Positions 1 through 5,578 are shown, counted from the first letter of the stretch. The stretch: 5,578 nucleotides of DNA from CAXDOZ01 sp963991145 (GCA_963991145.1 CAXDOZ010000142.1:1-5578); one strand, 5' to 3'. Notes: generated by a model not told the origin, from the letters alone. Numbers and translations are program-made.

Positions 1-679
1 TTGAAAGAGAGATCTTTGCTTCTCGTGAAAGAGCTCCAAAACTCATGTCGGAGACAAACATGGGAATATCGAGTTCAAGAGGTTTCTGGGCCTTCGGCCC
101 GATTAGGACCTTAGTGCTCACTGCATCCTCATCCAAAAGTGGACGAGTAGCAAGTTGAGCCGGTAGAAATTGAATATCCTCCCATTTTGGAAGAGTATTA
201 CGATCAACACCCATTGCCTCTGATGGCCCATGGTGCCCAAAGTTTTTCAGTCCGTTTTGGGCGAGCTCTTTTATATAGCCAGTATATGGTTCAGTGCTTT
301 CGGGGTGGGTATCAGCGTATTGTCCGAGGTACTGGTCGCGCTGGAATGGTTGAGGGTGATCCACTAAAAAGGCATCGATCTCTTCCTCGTCAAGCCAAAT
401 GAAATCATCTTTTAATTCCGAGTGGAACTTGTAGAGCACTTCCTCATTATTGTATTCTGAAACCCCGGTATCGTAACGATAGTCCCAACCGTGCACTCCA
501 CAGATCAAATTATCTCCATCGATGTATCCATCTGCCATTAAGGAGCCTCGGTGAAGACACCTTCCATAAAGAACAGAGACATTATCGTCGTAGCGAACAA
601 TCACCAGATCGAGCCCCTTAGTTTGAAAATGAGTTGGCTGCCTATCTGGGAGTGTGGAGTATTGAATGGATTTGATCAT
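1..679 (-). CDS. Rieske [2Fe-2S] / FMN-binding glutamate synthase-type fusion protein (C-terminus beyond window)
   Basis: This gene is partial: 226 codons are visible and it runs off the left edge. The ATG at 679-677 is chosen because an in-frame TGA lies four codons upstream and no other start fits. Residues ~5-100 form a Rieske domain with both cluster motifs: C41-L-H43 followed by RG, and C60-G-V-H63 followed by GWDYR, spaced as in Rieske ferredoxins. Residues ~105-200 link to the beginning of a GltB-like domain. The stretch IPMFVSDMSFGALSREAK (205-222) matches the start of the FMN-binding (alpha/beta)8 barrel of glutamate synthase (known family signature). The N-terminal amidotransferase domain of true GltB is absent, so this belongs with the stand-alone FMN-binding glutamate-synthase-like proteins. 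It is presumably a cytoplasmic oxidoreductase in which the Rieske cluster feeds or drains electrons of the flavin; the substrate is unknown. It is transcribed divergently from the sigma factor gene across a 167-base gap. Confidence 0.85.
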   Translation of the reverse strand, partial: MIKSIQYSTLPDRQPTHFQTKGLDLVIVRYDDNVSVLYGRCLHRGSLMADGYIDGDNLICGVHGWDYRYDTGVSEYNNEEVLYKFHSELKDDFIWLDEEEIDAFLVDHPQPFQRDQYLGQYADTHPESTEPYTGYIKELAQNGLKNFGHHGPSEAMGVDRNTLPKWEDIQFLPAQLATRPLLDEDAVSTKVLIGPKAQKPLELDIPMFVSDMSFGALSREAKISLS

Positions 680-796
680 GAGTTCATTTCACTATGTGAT
701 ACATGCAAGAAGGTACACATATATAGGGGTTGGTGGAAGTTTTGAAATGAGAATTTGGTGTTCTGAATCTTAGGGATAAATTTCTTTCTTCAATGT

Positions 797-825
797 TTTC
801 ACATCTGACTTAACTTGTTGTCTAA
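797..825 (+). promoter_or_regulatory. ECF-type promoter of the sigma factor gene (P1)
   Basis: TTTCACA (797-803), 14 bases, then TTGTCTAAG (818-826). GTCTAA at 820-825 is the likely -10 element, 16 bases after the putative -35, with the sigma factor ATG at 847. The same two blocks at the same spacing precede the two following genes, which is the main support. P1 and P2 also share TGACT and AA in the spacer. The placement predicts autoregulation and a short leader of roughly 15 bases. The -35/-10 assignment is inferred, not measured. Confidence 0.75.
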
Positions 826-846
826 GCTTCGAATAAACATCAAATT

Positions 847-1725
847 ATGAACCCATTTTTGAAAACCTATAATTCGGATCTGGCAGACGATGAGCTGATC
901 AAAGGTTCATTAGCTGGGGAGCGAGAAGCAATTGATCATTTACTCAGGAAGCATCAGCCCTATATCTATAATGTAGCCTGGAAGATGGTTCAAAATCCAA
1001 ATGATGCGGAAGATCTCACTCAGGAAGCGATGATCAAGATCGTCACTAACCTGGGTAAATTCAATTTCAAGAGCACCTTTAGAACCTGGGCCTACCGTAT
1101 AGTGGTCAATCATTTCCTCAATGAGAAAAAGAAGCGGGGAAATGAAGGATTCATTTCAAGTTTTGAGGATATGGCAAATAGTCTGGATTCAATACCAAAT
1201 CATGAGATGTCTAATTTGGAGCAAAAAGAATCTAAGGAACTTATCAGGGAGATGAATCTTAGCTGTATGTCAGGTATGCTTTTATGTTTGAATCGCGAGC
1301 AAAGACTGATTTACATTATTGGTGAAATGCTGGGAGGAGACCACAATATCGGCTCTGAAATTATGAATATCAGCAAGGATAACTTTAGGGTAAAATTGAA
1401 AAAGGCAAGAAGAGACCTTTATAATTTCATGAATAACAAATGTGGTCTTGTAAACAAGGAAAACCCATGCAGATGCCACAAGAAGGTAAAGGTCGCAGTA
1501 GACAATAATTTCATAGATGCTAAGAACTTACTTTTTAACAGAAAGGAGTACTCTGCTTTCAAAGATCAGATCTCAGAAGATGCAGATTTTATGTTTGATG
1601 ATGTGGATGAGAAATACGCAGAGCTGTATCAGGGAATGACATTCAATGAGAACTTTGATAAGAAAGCCTTTATAAATAAGGTAATTGAAGATGCAAATTG
1701 GAAGTCAAGACTAAATTTAAACTAG
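847..1725 (+). CDS. ECF-type RNA polymerase sigma factor with cysteine-containing C-terminal extension
   Basis: This 292-residue protein directs RNA polymerase to specific promoters. Residues ~28-96 are sigma region 2, with the DAEDLTQE motif at 53-60 and the -10-recognising FRTWAYRIVVNHF segment at 78-90. Residues ~140-195 are region 4, with LNREQRLIYI at 148-157 and the helix-turn-helix ending in KLKKARRDLYNFM. No region 3 is seen, as in ECF factors. At 292 residues it is about 100 longer than a minimal ECF sigma factor. The extra ~95 residues begin with a cysteine cluster, KCGLV (C199) followed by NPCRCHKK (C208, C210, H211), then an acidic helical tail. C140 and C147 sit at the start of region 4. 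A metal-binding or redox-responsive tail is an inference; I recall similar C-terminal motifs in other ECF factors but cannot name the group. No anti-sigma gene adjoins it. The shared promoter upstream predicts autoregulation. Confidence 0.9.
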   Translation: MNPFLKTYNSDLADDELIKGSLAGEREAIDHLLRKHQPYIYNVAWKMVQNPNDAEDLTQEAMIKIVTNLGKFNFKSTFRTWAYRIVVNHFLNEKKKRGNEGFISSFEDMANSLDSIPNHEMSNLEQKESKELIREMNLSCMSGMLLCLNREQRLIYIIGEMLGGDHNIGSEIMNISKDNFRVKLKKARRDLYNFMNNKCGLVNKENPCRCHKKVKVAVDNNFIDAKNLLFNRKEYSAFKDQISEDADFMFDDVDEKYAELYQGMTFNENFDKKAFINKVIEDANWKSRLNLN

Positions 1726-1743
1726 CATAGACTTTTTTTGACC

Positions 1744-1769
1744 AAGCGGGATATAATCCCGCTTTTTTT
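1744..1769 (+). terminator. Intrinsic terminator after the sigma factor gene
   Basis: A perfect 9-bp stem (AAGCGGGAT / ATCCCGCTT) with a 3-base loop runs into a T-tract at 1763-1769. It lies 19 bases after the sigma factor stop codon and ends 11 bases before the next gene's putative -35 element, so the sigma factor and the SRPBCC gene are probably separate transcripts. Confidence 0.9.
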
Positions 1770-1780
1770 ATGTCCAAAGT

Positions 1781-1809
1781 TTTCACAGATGACTCAATGA
1801 CTTGTCTAA
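1781..1809 (+). promoter_or_regulatory. ECF-type promoter of the exported SRPBCC gene (P2)
   Basis: TTTCACA (1781-1787), 14 bases, TTGTCTAAG (1802-1810). The spacing is identical to P1 and P3. The bases 1771-1790 match 2401-2420 upstream of P3 at 19 of 20 positions, so the P2 and P3 upstream halves look duplicated. The gene's ATG is at 1847, giving a leader of about 30 bases that is rich in A and lacks a Shine-Dalgarno sequence. Confidence 0.75.
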
Positions 1810-1846
1810 GAAGTGTAAATCATTAAAAAAAAATAAAAATTGAGAA

Positions 1847-2353
1847 ATGAAAACTTTTAAATCTTTAATTCTAGTGGTAGTTACTGTTCTTTCTTTTACT
1901 GTTTCAAATGCCCAGGAAGAGCCTGCTATAACCCACACAAAATGGGTTGAAGCCTCTGCCGATGATGTTTGGGATGTACTGAGGCAAATGGATGATATTC
2001 AGAAATATTCCTCTTTAATAGAAAAAGTAAAATGGACTGGTGCTCATGGTGTAGGCGGGGAGAGAACCTGCTACTCTCCTGATGAGAATCAGGGCTATTA
2101 CAAAGAGAGAATCATTGAGTTTAACGATGACCAAAGATCTTATACTTACCAGGTTGTTGAGGGTGTTCCCGCAGCTGGAATGGTTAATATGTTTAAGGTA
2201 GTAGACCTTGGTTACAAAAGCTCATTAATAGTTTGGACATCAAACTATGAGCAATTCATGGAAAATCCTCAAATGACGGAGGAGCAATTTATTGGATTCT
2301 TGAACAATGCGATCACAGAGATGACAGATAAGGTGGCATTGGCCTCAAACTAA
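1847..2353 (+). CDS. Exported SRPBCC (polyketide cyclase/START-like) protein
   Basis: This 168-residue protein begins with a Sec signal peptide (MKTFKSLILVVVTVLSFTVSNAQ), with cleavage likely after A22 or Q23, so the mature protein is probably periplasmic. The rest is one SRPBCC-like fold. Its features are a first strand leading into EASADDVWDVLRQMDDIQKYSS (36-56), the typical substrate-pocket helix start, then GGERTC (70-75), YKERIIEFND (85-94) and the strand YTYQVVEGVPAAG (99-111). SRPBCC proteins bind hydrophobic ligands in a deep cavity and some are cyclases or dehydrases. No catalytic residue can be assigned here and the ligand is unknown. It resembles the next protein in the order of these motifs, which suggests they are paralogues. 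It has its own promoter matching that of the sigma factor and its own terminator, so it is probably expressed whenever the sigma factor is active. Confidence 0.8.
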   Translation: MKTFKSLILVVVTVLSFTVSNAQEEPAITHTKWVEASADDVWDVLRQMDDIQKYSSLIEKVKWTGAHGVGGERTCYSPDENQGYYKERIIEFNDDQRSYTYQVVEGVPAAGMVNMFKVVDLGYKSSLIVWTSNYEQFMENPQMTEEQFIGFLNNAITEMTDKVALASN

Positions 2354-2373
2354 TTGTTTGGATCTGGTGATTA

Positions 2374-2401
2374 GGCTGTGCTTTTGCGCAGCCTTTTTTT
2401 T
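2374..2401 (+). terminator. Intrinsic terminator after the exported SRPBCC gene
   Basis: GGCTGTGC (2374-2381) pairs with GCGCAGCC (2386-2393), 8 bp including one T-G wobble, around a TTTT loop, followed by eight T residues (2394-2401). The next gene's putative -35 begins only 9 bases after the T-tract. Confidence 0.9.
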
Positions 2402-2410
2402 GTCCAAAGC

Positions 2411-2439
2411 TTTCACAGATAAGAAGTTCTATTGTCTAA
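2411..2439 (+). promoter_or_regulatory. ECF-type promoter of the cytoplasmic SRPBCC gene (P3)
   Basis: TTTCACA (2411-2417), 14 bases, TTGTCTAAA (2432-2440). It has the same blocks and spacing as P1 and P2 but a diverged spacer without the TGACT seen in the other two. The ATG at 2457 gives a leader of about 12 bases. The position of this promoter decides the start codon of the gene, because the longer upstream start at 2358 would put both terminator and promoter inside the coding sequence. Confidence 0.75.
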
Positions 2440-2456
2440 AGAGTAAAATAAAAATC

Positions 2457-2960
2457 ATGGAAGTAAAAAAAGACATTATCGTAGACAAGTCAATTGAAGC
2501 AGTTTGGGAAGTCCTTGGGAATCAGTATTCAGAGGCCTATAAATGGGCAAGAGAGCTATACCATTCTGAAGAATTTGGGGAACCAAAGATTCAAGGTGCA
2601 AGATGTAACAATCGAACTTGTGATACTTCTTTTGGAAGGATTCAGGAGGAGATCAGAAAATTTGACTCAAAGAACTTTGTATTGGAATACGAAGTGGTGA
2701 AAGGCTTTCCGGATTTCATTAAACAAGGGATCAACCGATGGGATCTTCAAAAGTTGAACGAGCATCAGACCAAAGTTTCAATGCACTTTAAAGGTGAGAC
2801 TCAGGGGATTTTAGGCTTTTTCATGGGGCCAATGATGAATATGAAATTGAATAAGAATCTAGGTGAGGTTCTGGGAGATTTCAAGCACTATGTTGAAAAT
2901 GGGATTCCCTCCCCAGGTAAGCAAAGAGACATGGAAAGGCAGGCAAGAAAAGCTGCTTAA
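2457..2960 (+). CDS. Cytoplasmic SRPBCC family protein
   Basis: The protein has 167 residues counted from MEVKKDIIVD. The frame is open to an ATG at 2358, but that start would translate through the preceding terminator and the putative promoter, so 2457 is preferred. There is no signal peptide, so it is probably cytoplasmic. The SRPBCC pattern begins at once: VDKSIEAVWEVLG (9-21), GARC (47-50) with a second cysteine at C55, IQEEIRKFD (62-70), LEYEVVKGFPDF (76-87), a strand around TKVSMHF (105-111) and a long C-terminal helix (~125-148). A glycine- and methionine-rich stretch (118-128, ending in GPMMNM) precedes that helix and may form a hydrophobic part of the cavity. The tail after 150 is basic and probably disordered. 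It resembles the upstream exported protein and shares its promoter type. The ligand or reaction is unknown. Confidence 0.85.
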   Translation: MEVKKDIIVDKSIEAVWEVLGNQYSEAYKWARELYHSEEFGEPKIQGARCNNRTCDTSFGRIQEEIRKFDSKNFVLEYEVVKGFPDFIKQGINRWDLQKLNEHQTKVSMHFKGETQGILGFFMGPMMNMKLNKNLGEVLGDFKHYVENGIPSPGKQRDMERQARKAA

Positions 2961-2991
2961 TCATAAAGATTGGATTTGGGGATTCCAGGCC

Positions 2992-3022
2992 GGAGCTGTT
3001 TCTTTTGAGGCAGCTCCTTTTT
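2992..3022 (+). terminator. Intrinsic terminator after the cytoplasmic SRPBCC gene
   Basis: GGAGCTG (2992-2998) pairs with CAGCTCC (3011-3017). The intervening bases can extend the stem with T-G, T-G, T-A and C-G pairs to a TTTT loop. Five T residues follow (3018-3022). The T-run overlaps the stop codon of the convergent TspO gene. The opposite strand lacks a T-tract at the right end, so it acts mainly on plus-strand transcripts. Confidence 0.8.
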
Positions 3023-3479
3023 AGTTTTTGAAAACTATATATCCATTCAAAGATGTTGCGATCAACAGCCAGATAAAATATGGTAAGAGCAGGATTGATT
3101 TAACCTTAATAATTGGCCAGTAATGGAATAGAATGAATCCCACATGAAGTGTGAGTAGCGCTATCACAATCAAAGCTAGAGTCGTAAAATGAAAATGAAA
3201 GAAGATCGGATTCCAGCCCACATTAAGGACCCACTGAATGGCAAATAGGCCAATTATTTCTTTTTTAACCGCTAGCTCAGGCCACAAGTAAGCAAGATAG
3301 ATTGAGAAGCAGATCATTATTGTTGTCCAGGCAAATCCAAACATCCATCCCGGAGGAGTCCAGGGTGCCTTGTTTAGTTCCAGATACCAATCCGAGGGCA
3401 CACCTCTACCGGTAAATAATCCCCCGATACCAAGAGCACCGAAGTTGAGGAGGAGGAAGATCACTAGTCTCAGTATCAT
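3021..3479 (-). CDS. tspO: TspO/MBR family membrane protein
   Basis: The 152-residue length is typical of bacterial TspO, with five predicted membrane helices (roughly 4-22, 46-65, 75-95, 98-118, 128-148). Family signatures are present in order: GGLFTGRGVPSDWY (19-32), LNKAPWTPPGWMFG (35-48), NVGWNPIFF (86-94) and PYFIWLLIATSLN (133-145). TspO proteins bind porphyrins, and in several bacteria they influence tetrapyrrole levels and responses to light, oxygen or oxidative stress (known for the family). The substrate here is not shown by the sequence. It lies 63 bases downstream of the YitT-family gene on the same strand with no terminator between them that I can see, so co-transcription is plausible. 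It converges on the sigma factor/SRPBCC block. The TTTCACA/TTGTCTAA motif is absent from its upstream region. Confidence 0.93.
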   Translation of the reverse strand: MILRLVIFLLLNFGALGIGGLFTGRGVPSDWYLELNKAPWTPPGWMFGFAWTTIMICFSIYLAYLWPELAVKKEIIGLFAIQWVLNVGWNPIFFHFHFTTLALIVIALLTLHVGFILFHYWPIIKVKSILLLPYFIWLLIATSLNGYIVFKN

Positions 3480-3542
3480 GTAATTAAGATAACAGGATAA
3501 TAAATGAATTCAACCAGCGAAAGAGTAATTACTATTTATTAA

Positions 3543-4412
3543 CTAGTCTCTGCTAAGGTATTTCCTAAGAATACCCCCTTTCACATTGTGTACGTCAAAC
3601 TCGATCACAAAAGCGCTGGGGTCAGTTTCTTCGATCGTGTTGTAAGCTCTTTTTGAATCAATGCGATTCATTACTGTGTGTATGATCTCAATATCCTCAT
3701 TACTTCCTCGAGTTCCGTGACCTTTAGTACCCTTATAGATTGTAAGTCCAAGTCCGATCTTTTCTATTAGCTTTTCCTGCAAGTCCTCGCAGTTTTGACT
3801 CACGATCATTAGACCCACATAGTCTTCAAATCCCTGCATCACAAAGTCGACTACTTTTCCGGTAACCAGAAAAGTGAGAATAGAATACATAGCAGCCTCG
3901 ACAGATAATACCATAGCAGTTATGGCAAAGAGAACCACATTGAAAGCCAGGATCACATTCCCAATTGAAAAGCCAAAGCGCTCATGAACGTAAATTCCGA
4001 ATATCTCGGAGCCGTCTAGCACTGCACCATTTTTAATTGCTAAACCAATTCCAGTTCCCAGGAAGGCACCTCCAAAAATTGCAATGATGAGTTTATCATC
4101 GGTAATGGACTGAAAGTTCTCAAAGTGAATGGCCGCAGCTAAAGCAGCTACAGAGATGACAGATTTGACCAAAATTCGTTTCGAAACCGTAAACCAACCG
4201 AGGATCAGGAAAGGAATGGTCACTATCAAGAGCACTATTGAAAGCTCCACAGAAGTGACTTCACTGATGAGAATAGCAATTCCGGTAACTCCACCATCGA
4301 GGAAGCCATTTGGAAGCAGAAATGCTTTAAGGCCAATACTGGCAAGCAAAACGGCAACAGCAATTTGTAAGATTTCGAAAATTGTATTCTTAATTCGGTT
4401 CAGATGGGCCAT
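3543..4412 (-). CDS. YitT family membrane protein with C-terminal DUF2179 domain
   Basis: This 289-residue protein has the standard two-part architecture of the family. The N-terminal part (~10-195) is a membrane domain with about five or six helices, including the family motifs FLLPNGFLDGGVTGIAIL (31-48) and GTGIGLAIKNGAVLDGSEI (119-137). The C-terminal soluble DUF2179 domain (~200-285) contains GLTIYKGTKGHGTRG (222-236), an ierh-like segment IIHTVMNRID (243-252) and DPSAFVIEFDV (264-274). The transport or regulatory role of the family is not established. The gene is complete with no sign of disruption. It lies 90 bases after the FISUMP gene and 63 bases before tspO, all on the same strand, so it may lead a yitT-like/tspO operon. 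No strong promoter consensus could be assigned to its A/T-rich upstream segment. Confidence 0.92.
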   Translation of the reverse strand: MAHLNRIKNTIFEILQIAVAVLLASIGLKAFLLPNGFLDGGVTGIAILISEVTSVELSIVLLIVTIPFLILGWFTVSKRILVKSVISVAALAAAIHFENFQSITDDKLIIAIFGGAFLGTGIGLAIKNGAVLDGSEIFGIYVHERFGFSIGNVILAFNVVLFAITAMVLSVEAAMYSILTFLVTGKVVDFVMQGFEDYVGLMIVSQNCEDLQEKLIEKIGLGLTIYKGTKGHGTRGSNEDIEIIHTVMNRIDSKRAYNTIEETDPSAFVIEFDVHNVKGGILRKYLSRD

Positions 4413-4502
4413 GATTGTAAATTATAACTCTGGCCGGGATAATTGGTTCTTTGCCAAGATCAAAGATTGAAGATGAGAATCAGACCTTCTCAAAGAAACA
4501 GT

Positions 4503-5426
4503 CTACCTATTCCAAACTTGAATTTGTCTTTCGTAAATGGAGTTACCGCTTTCAATTCTAAGTATATAGAAACCAGTTTCCAGGTAATTAGTCTCAATAA
4601 AAATTGTCTCAAGGGAACCGGGTAGATTTAGAATTTCCTTTCCAAGAAGATCGTACACTGAGACCCCGAACTTTTCATTTCCCGCGGGTTCAATTGTAAT
4701 TTGACCTCTTGCAGGGTTCGGATATATTTTAAATTCATTAAGCTCCTCATCTATCCCAGTGACTTCATCCTTTATGCAACGTATGGAATTTCCATTGTTG
4801 CCCACAGCTACTCCAATGCTGACCATATTGCTTGCCGCAAATAATCGATAGGCATATCCTCTAGGGAAAGTGCCAACGCTCCCGGTGTTATCAGTGGACC
4901 AAAAAGCTGCAGTCTCCATTAGTTGCCTAAAGCCACTAGGATTTCCTCGGAAGCCAGCTCCCCGCCCATTAAATCCACTTGAGTTATCTACTAGGCTATC
5001 TGTAATAGTCCAGTATGTAGTTCCGGTATCTTTTAGTTTTCCCGCAGCCACAGCATCTCCTCCTAAAAAAGAGATCAGACTATCCCATTCGGCATTTGAA
5101 GGAACATGCCAGCCCTGCGGGCAGATTCTCTTGTTCACTCTCACAACATTCCATGTGTACAAAAGCCCGTAATCCGGAGTGTTGCTTGAGTCCATATCGT
5201 AGTGCCAATAATAAATAGCTGAAGTATCATTGTTTATCGGGTCAGCTGTAGTTGGAATAGCTGTTCCATCATTAAAGCGCTTAACGCGCAGATTCTCCTG
5301 CATCCATATTTGATCTCCAATGCTAATTGTTGGATAGATGTTGCCGTCTATATCTGTGACGGTTTGAGCGCTTGAAAAAAATGTAGTTAATGTGGCTAGT
5401 GTGGTTAATGTGAGGAGGAGTTTCAT
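4503..5426 (-). CDS. FISUMP domain protein with T9SS C-terminal sorting domain
   Basis: This 307-residue protein carries a Sec signal peptide (MKLLLTLTTLATLTTFFSSAQ, cleavage near 20-21). A FISUMP domain (Fibrobacter succinogenes major paralogous domain, ~22-220) follows. Its hallmarks are TDIDGNIYPTISIGDQIWMQENL (24-46), GLLYTWN (87-93), CPQGWHVPSNAEW (102-114), a glycine-rich FNGRGAGFRG segment (152-161), AAFWSTD (173-179) and the final SIRCIKD (214-220). C102 and C217 could form a disulfide. Residues ~232-307 are a type A T9SS sorting domain: FKIYPNPARGQITIE (232-246), VYDLLGKEI (257-265), and YLETGFYILRI (281-291), ending in a short basic tail. The protein should therefore cross the outer membrane and be released or attached at the surface. 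FISUMP domains are of uncertain function, probably adhesive or structural. There is no evident link to the neighbouring membrane proteins beyond shared orientation. Confidence 0.93.
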   Translation of the reverse strand: MKLLLTLTTLATLTTFFSSAQTVTDIDGNIYPTISIGDQIWMQENLRVKRFNDGTAIPTTADPINNDTSAIYYWHYDMDSSNTPDYGLLYTWNVVRVNKRICPQGWHVPSNAEWDSLISFLGGDAVAAGKLKDTGTTYWTITDSLVDNSSGFNGRGAGFRGNPSGFRQLMETAAFWSTDNTGSVGTFPRGYAYRLFAASNMVSIGVAVGNNGNSIRCIKDEVTGIDEELNEFKIYPNPARGQITIEPAGNEKFGVSVYDLLGKEILNLPGSLETIFIETNYLETGFYILRIESGNSIYERQIQVWNR

Positions 5427-5578
5427 TGATTATAAGTTAGCAAAGAGAAGCTTGAAGTCATTCAGGTCTAAGTCATAAACTTGACCTCTGGATAATTAGG
5501 GAGTGAAAGCGGAGCAGATGGGAGGGGTTAAAGAACGATTGCTTTGTCCGCTGAAGCTTAAGTGAAAGGGGAACCACC

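Noticed and set aside
88..100. GGGCC-TTC-GGCCC hairpin
   Set aside because: It lies within coding sequence (around the IGPKAQK segment) and has no T-tract, so it is not a terminator.
187..402. Plus-strand open frame of 71 codons
   Set aside because: It lies antisense within the Rieske/glutamate-synthase-like gene, whose minus-strand frame contains intact family motifs.
551..745. Plus-strand open frame of 64 codons before the sigma factor gene
   Set aside because: Most of it is antisense to the Rieske domain codons and the translation resembles no family I know.
1282..1479. Minus-strand open frame inside the sigma factor gene
   Set aside because: It is a shadow of sigma region 4 coding sequence, with no recognisable domain.
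2494..2700. Second plus-strand frame inside the cytoplasmic SRPBCC gene
   Set aside because: The overlapping frame with SRPBCC motifs, promoter and terminator explains the region.
3580..3610. TTTCACA followed by GTGTACGTC, resembling the ECF promoter
   Set aside because: It is inside the YitT-family gene on the opposite strand and lacks TTGTCTAA at the required 14-base spacing.
4413..4502. Possible terminator between the FISUMP and YitT-family genes
   Set aside because: Only 5-bp stems (for example CTTTG/CAAAG) without T-tracts are visible.
4129..4625. Plus-strand frames (4129-4470 and 4443-4625) across the YitT-family and FISUMP gene ends
   Set aside because: They are antisense to well-supported coding sequence and have low-complexity, unfamiliar translations.
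4870..5172. Plus-strand open frame of 100 codons
   Set aside because: It is antisense to the FISUMP domain, which carries clear family motifs.
5473..5577. Minus-strand frame open from the right edge to a TGA, possible C-terminus of another gene
   Set aside because: The 34 codons give a composition unlike a real protein end and match no family. The 5427-5578 segment has no other open frame, RNA gene or repeat that I can support.

Overview
The window looks like chromosomal DNA from a member of the Bacteroidota. Three things point there: a type IX secretion (T9SS) C-terminal sorting domain on a FISUMP-domain protein, signal peptides ending in the 'AQ' pattern common in this phylum, and A/T-rich leaders without clear Shine-Dalgarno sequences. 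I cannot assign a genus.

Layout, left to right. A left-truncated minus-strand gene (1-679) encodes a protein with an N-terminal Rieske [2Fe-2S] domain followed by the start of an FMN-binding glutamate-synthase-type domain. It diverges from a plus-strand block of three genes: an ECF-type sigma factor with a cysteine-containing C-terminal extension (847-1725), an exported SRPBCC-fold protein (1847-2353) and a cytoplasmic SRPBCC-fold protein (2457-2960). A minus-strand block converges on these: a FISUMP/T9SS surface or secreted protein (5426-4503), a YitT-family membrane protein (4412-3543) and a TspO/MBR membrane protein (3479-3021). The last ~150 bases hold no gene I can support.

The main result is a small self-contained regulon. 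Each of the three plus-strand genes is preceded by the same bipartite motif, TTTCACA, exactly 14 bases, then TTGTCTAA. This is the layout expected of an ECF -35/-10 promoter, with 16 bases between TTTCACA and GTCTAA. Each of the three genes is also followed by an intrinsic terminator. The simplest reading is that the sigma factor activates its own gene and two separately transcribed SRPBCC genes, one product going to the periplasm and one staying in the cytoplasm. No anti-sigma factor is visible, so the cysteine-containing tail of the sigma factor is the best candidate for the sensor or control element. The signal and the SRPBCC ligands are unknown. TspO lies immediately downstream in convergent orientation. 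It is a porphyrin-binding protein often linked to light or oxidative stress, but it lacks the shared promoter, so any functional link is speculative.
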